A stretch of DNA of 64,000 bases from contig FR882080.1 of assembly GCA_000434915.1 (NCBI GenBank), positions 9,014-73,013 of the forward strand, written 5' to 3'. The DNA comes from Ruminococcus sp. CAG:563. Its GTDB lineage: Bacteria; Bacillota; Clostridia; Oscillospirales; Acutalibacteraceae. This document shows positions 61,443 to 64,000 of this stretch, piece after piece (the first letter of the stretch is position 1; every line of letters begins with the position of its first letter). A program made the position numbers and the translations under genes. A model generated the notes under the pieces. It made no database searches. It was given only the letters and a program-made list of their open reading frames with translations, and was not told the DNA's origin.

Positions 61443-61838
61443 TTAAAGCAAGCTTTCAAGCGTGACCGAATCAAAATATTCATTTGTCATGTCGTTAAAT
61501 TTCTCCCAAAGAGGCAGGGTCTTGCAGTCCTTTTTCCTCGGGCATTCCTCGGCATTGCACGAAAGACACGCAACGGGGGCAAGGTCACCCTCGGCTGCAC
61601 GGAGTATCTCCCCTGCTGTGTATTCGCTCGGTGATCCGGTCAGCTTATATCCGCCGCCCTTGCCGTGAACGCCTTCAACAAAGCCGTTCTTAACGAGCGA
61701 AGGCATGATCTGCTCCATATATTTTTTTGAGATACCCTGCCTTGCAACAACGTCCTTCATCGGGATATATCCCTCGTCCTTGTGCTCTGCAAGGTCAATC
61801 ATAACCCTAAGTGCATATCTTCCTCTTGTTGAAATCAT
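61443..61838 (-). CDS. Rrf2 family transcriptional regulator (CymR/IscR-like)
   Basis: 131 residues with the Rrf2 winged helix (MISTRGRYALRVMIDLA, ISKKYMEQIMPSLVKNGFVEGVHGKGGGYKL). Four Cys at 91, 94, 99 and 105 could hold an Fe-S cluster as in IscR; Bacillus CymR is the cysteine regulator that works with CysK. It is 18 bp downstream of cysK in the same operon, favouring a CymR-like role, with possible redox or Fe-S input. A dyad at the cysK promoter is the likely operator. Confidence 0.9.
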   Translation of the reverse strand: MISTRGRYALRVMIDLAEHKDEGYIPMKDVVARQGISKKYMEQIMPSLVKNGFVEGVHGKGGGYKLTGSPSEYTAGEILRAAEGDLAPVACLSCNAEECPRKKDCKTLPLWEKFNDMTNEYFDSVTLESLL

Positions 61839-61856
61839 TTTAACAACCTCGTAATA

Positions 61857-62783
61857 TTATTCAAAAAGTGCAGTTGAGAGATATCTGTCGCCTGTGTCCG
61901 GAAGCAGTGCAACGATGGTCTTGCCCTCGTTCTCCTCACGCTTTGCAAGCTCGATTGCCGCATATACGGCTGCACCTGCCGAGATGCCTACAAGCACACC
62001 TTCGCTGCCGATAAGCTTGCCTGTTGCGAATGCATCCTCATTTGATACAGGGATAATCTCATCATAAATTTTTGTGTCAAGAACATCGGGAACAAAGCCT
62101 GCGCCGATACCCTGAATCTTATGTGAGCCTGAAACGCCCTGCGAAAGAACCGGTGATGAAAGCGGCTCAACGGCAACAACCTTGACCTCGGGTTTCTTCT
62201 CCTTGAGATATGTGCCTACGCCTGTAACAGTTCCGCCTGTGCCTACGCCTGCAACAAAGATATCAACCTCTCCGTCGGTGTCCTCATAGATTTCCGGGCC
62301 TGTGGTCTCGTAGTGAGCCTTCGGGTTTGACGGATTGACGAACTGACCGGGAATGAAGCTGTTCGGATATTCCTTTGCAAGCTCGTCAGCCTTGGCGATT
62401 GCGCCCTTCATGCCCTTTGCACCCTCTGTTAAAACAAGTTCGGCGCCGTATGCCTTGATAAGTCTGCGGCGTTCTTCTGACATAGTTTCCGGCATTACAA
62501 TGATGATTTTATATCCTCTTGCCGCCGCAACAGCTGCCAGGCCGATACCTGTGTTGCCGCTGGTCGGCTCAATGATTACCGAGCCTTCTTTGAGCTTGCC
62601 CGCTGCTTCTGCGTCGTCAATCATCTTCTTTGCAATTCTGTCCTTAACCGATCCTGCCGGGTTGAAATATTCAAGCTTTGCAAGAATCTTTGCCTTGAGT
62701 CCGTATTTCTTTTCAATATGTGTGAGTTCGAGAAGTGGTGTTTTTCCGATAAGCTGATCTGCTGATGTATAAATCTTTGACAT
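61857..62783 (-). CDS. cysK: Cysteine synthase A (O-acetylserine sulfhydrylase)
   Basis: PLP enzyme making L-cysteine from O-acetylserine and sulfide. 308 residues. PLP Lys47 in NPAGSVKDR, TSGNTG (about 74-79) for the substrate, and GVGTGGTVTGVG for the phosphate loop. The last residues do not obviously form the DFI-like tail that binds SerA/CymR; it ends LSTALFE. AAGGAG precedes the ATG. Expression is probably set by the Cys-rich leader, the terminator and the Rrf2-like operator upstream. Confidence 0.95.
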   Translation of the reverse strand: MSKIYTSADQLIGKTPLLELTHIEKKYGLKAKILAKLEYFNPAGSVKDRIAKKMIDDAEAAGKLKEGSVIIEPTSGNTGIGLAAVAAARGYKIIIVMPETMSEERRRLIKAYGAELVLTEGAKGMKGAIAKADELAKEYPNSFIPGQFVNPSNPKAHYETTGPEIYEDTDGEVDIFVAGVGTGGTVTGVGTYLKEKKPEVKVVAVEPLSSPVLSQGVSGSHKIQGIGAGFVPDVLDTKIYDEIIPVSNEDAFATGKLIGSEGVLVGISAGAAVYAAIELAKREENEGKTIVALLPDTGDRYLSTALFE

Positions 62784-62856
62784 AATAATTATCTCCTTAA
62801 AATTAAATTAAATATAGTGAATTTGTTTTTTAAATTGTTTTTGAAGAATAGGAATG

Positions 62857-62919
62857 TCAGCTCATACATCGTCCGAATCTGAAGTTACTTCTTAGCATTT
62901 TGCCGTAAATAAATCTCAC
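62857..62919 (-). CDS. 20-codon leader ORF ending Gly-Arg-Cys-Met-Ser, upstream of cysK
   Basis: GTG at 62919 with AGGAAG upstream; TGA at 62859-62857. The peptide is basic and aromatic (MRFIYGKMLRSNFRFGRCMS) with one Cys at position 18. It lies between the leader terminator and cysK, 73 bp before the cysK ATG. An internal ATG at codon 8 is a possible shorter start without a good site. It may control translation of cysK or ride in the readthrough message. Less sure than the first leader ORF. Confidence 0.42.
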   Translation of the reverse strand: MRFIYGKMLRSNFRFGRCMS

Positions 62920-62931
62920 AATATCACTTCC

Positions 62932-62967
62932 TAAAAAAATAACCGAAAAGCTCAGGTGCCTTTCGGT
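62932..62967 (-). terminator. Terminator between the Cys-rich leader ORF and cysK
   Basis: On the minus strand ACCGAAAGG pairs with CTTTTCGGT (arms about 62967-62959 and 62950-62942) followed by TATTTTTTT (62940-62932). It lies about 22 bp past the leader ORF stop and 150 bp before cysK, so it would stop transcription unless bypassed. Confidence 0.85.
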
Positions 62968-62989
62968 GTTTCGACTGAATAAAGTTTAA

Positions 62990-63073
62990 TCAAAACTTAA
63001 CCGATGGCATGGCAACAAGAGCGCACATACAGCACTCGGTACACATTGAGCAAGCGTTAAATGACTTTCTCAT
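62990..63073 (-). CDS. 27-codon Cys-rich leader ORF upstream of cysK
   Basis: ATG at 63073 with CGGAGGA eight bases upstream; TGA at 62992-62990. Cys at positions 8, 11, 14, 15 and 17 (segment ACSMCTECCMC) in a 27-residue peptide is far above chance. Starved for Cys, a ribosome would stall there. Alternatively the peptide binds a metal or Fe-S cluster itself. It follows a strong promoter and precedes the terminator, so it is probably a cysteine leader peptide. Confidence 0.72.
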   Translation of the reverse strand: MRKSFNACSMCTECCMCALVAMPSVKF

Positions 63074-63118
63074 TGCCAAATCCTCCGTTTCTTACGTCGT
63101 TTTCTTTATGTTGGTGAT

Positions 63119-63156
63119 ATAATAACACCATTTACCTACTTTGTCAATAGGTTAAT
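63119..63156 (-). promoter_or_regulatory. cysK-leader promoter overlapped by an Rrf2-like dyad
   Basis: On the minus strand TTGACA (63147-63142) and TATTAT (63124-63119), 17 bp apart. A dyad, ATTTACCTA at 63130-63138 and TAGGTTAAT at 63148-63156 (one mismatch, 9-bp spacer), covers the -35 element. It fits a repressor site for the Rrf2 gene of the same operon. Confidence 0.72.
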
Positions 63157-63185
63157 AGAAAAATCTTAAATTATTTTCAAAAAAA

Positions 63186-63827
63186 TTATTGATTATCGTT
63201 TTCGAGAAATTCCGCCTTGTTTGCACGGATATAATCCGCCGCAGACTTGTAAATTTCATCCTTCTTTTCATTCATAAGACTTTCAAACTCTGCGTCATAC
63301 TTTGCCAAAAGCTCATTATCAACCGACGTAGTCTCGTCGTTGTCGTCGAGCATGATAAACTCCTTATTGAATATCTCTGCAAATTCGCCGCCGATTGTCT
63401 CATTGACCGCCGCCTTTGATGCGGAAAGAAGCGGTTCGCCATTCGAGCGAAAAAACTGGGAAAGCTTATTCTTGCTGTCCTCAAAGACATAGCCGAGGCA
63501 GTAAACATTCTTCTTAACGTCGGATAGCTCCGCAAAAGCATCGTTCATGTTTGTTGCCTTTTCAAGCTTCATCTGAATATTGGCACACATGCCGACGATC
63601 AGCCTGTAATCGTCCTTTTCAGGAAGAAATGTTGTTTCGTCGGGATTTCTGAATTCATTTCTTAATGCTTTTTCCTTTTCGAGATCGGCGATAATACGCT
63701 CCCTTTCTTCATTTCTCCTTTTGCCGGACACAATAGCCTTATACCACACAAAAATCGTCAGGGCAATTAAAAGCACAAGCACAACCCCTATCCACGGGTG
63801 CTGTGCGATATATTGCAACATACTCAT
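63186..63827 (-). CDS. Membrane-anchored protein of unknown function
   Basis: 213 residues with one N-terminal membrane segment (about 12-32, WIGVVLVLLIALTIFVWY) then a charged, mostly helical cytosolic region (ERERIIADLEKEKALRNEFR and later). No family motif is recognised. AAGGATTTT precedes the ATG at 63827. Upstream bases 63828-64000 show no gene that I can support. Downstream, no terminator separates it from the cysK-leader promoter. Confidence 0.65.
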   Translation of the reverse strand: MSMLQYIAQHPWIGVVLVLLIALTIFVWYKAIVSGKRRNEERERIIADLEKEKALRNEFRNPDETTFLPEKDDYRLIVGMCANIQMKLEKATNMNDAFAELSDVKKNVYCLGYVFEDSKNKLSQFFRSNGEPLLSASKAAVNETIGGEFAEIFNKEFIMLDDNDETTSVDNELLAKYDAEFESLMNEKKDEIYKSAADYIRANKAEFLENDNQ

Positions 63828-64000
63828 TTTTAAAATCCTTTCTTTACTTAGAGTTTTACTTAAACAGTATTTTACAAGCTTTACTTTGCGAACATTTTCG
63901 GCTTTGAAATATTTTATACAGTCAAAACACTTTGAAGCTGCATTATAGCGAAACCTGTTTTTAGATTGAATTAAAATTGTTCACAGTGCATTTTGCAGCT

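Noticed and set aside
1..64000. CRISPR array, tRNA, rRNA, insertion sequence or prophage
   Set aside because: I saw no regular spacer-repeat array, no tRNA-like cloverleaf or CCA end, no transposase and no phage structural gene. Small tRNAs could still be missed by eye.

Overview
The window looks like chromosomal DNA from a low-to-mid GC anaerobic Bacillota, most likely a gut Clostridia of the Oscillospirales/Ruminococcaceae type. This rests on gene content and style: a T-box leader, the c-di-AMP receptor darA next to holB and ricT, AsnA-type asparagine synthetase, iron-sulfur serine dehydratase, a ferredoxin-thioredoxin-reductase-like protein, GH2 enzymes with a GPH sugar transporter, strong AGGAGG ribosome sites, and dispersed palindromic intergenic repeats. 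No rRNA, tRNA, phage, insertion sequence or CRISPR array was seen. The species call is an inference.

Layout. 1-9184 is one tight minus-strand operon driven from a promoter at 9157-9184: tmk, a DUF2156 protein, a GNAT acetyltransferase, a DJ-1/PfpI protein, mltG, a U32 tRNA hydroxylase (trhP type), murE and a class A penicillin-binding protein that runs off the left edge. 9.2-13 kb is looser: a repeat-filled gap, a secreted Cys-rich protein, a metallophosphoesterase and a CorA-like transporter. 13.0-15.8 kb is a T-box-controlled asnS-asnA operon. 16-20 kb holds citrate synthase, two membrane proteins and a QueG-like Fe-S protein. 20.3-25 kb is darA-holB-ricT followed at once by copA and a copZ-like chaperone. 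25-27.2 kb is redox: an FAD protein behind a promoter-terminator leader, an FTR-catalytic-like protein and thioredoxin. 27.3-29.3 kb has a phosphoribosyltransferase and serine dehydratase on the minus strand.

29.5-42 kb is carbohydrate use: two GH2 glycosidases in one operon, then (past a CPBP-like membrane protein and nadE on the minus strand) a GPH transporter, a phosphoesterase and a Gfo/Idh/MocA oxidoreductase that overlap each other. 42-47.3 kb holds tspO and a TetR-MMPL-lipoprotein export module with two TetR-like palindromes at its promoter. 47-54 kb holds an amidase, a phosphoesterase with an orphan PTS IIC, a 1051-residue secreted repeat protein and a tiny zinc-ribbon protein. 54-64 kb holds CoA-disulfide reductase with a fused rhodanese, a P-loop protein, pgi, a DD-carboxypeptidase, mtaB, a methyltransferase, and a cysK-Rrf2 operon.

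The most notable signals are short ORFs that appear in no ordinary gene call. Upstream of cysK lie a 27-codon ORF with five Cys codons (63073-62990, minus), a terminator, and a second 20-codon ORF ending Gly-Arg-Cys-Met-Ser. Upstream of the CoA-disulfide reductase lies a 31-codon ORF whose stop codon abuts a terminator and whose coding RNA can fold. All have ribosome sites, and the promoters in front are near consensus. They look like leader-peptide attenuators of sulfur/thiol metabolism. An Rrf2-like dyad overlaps the cysK promoter. A shared aromatic C-terminal tail on three exported proteins is a further oddity.
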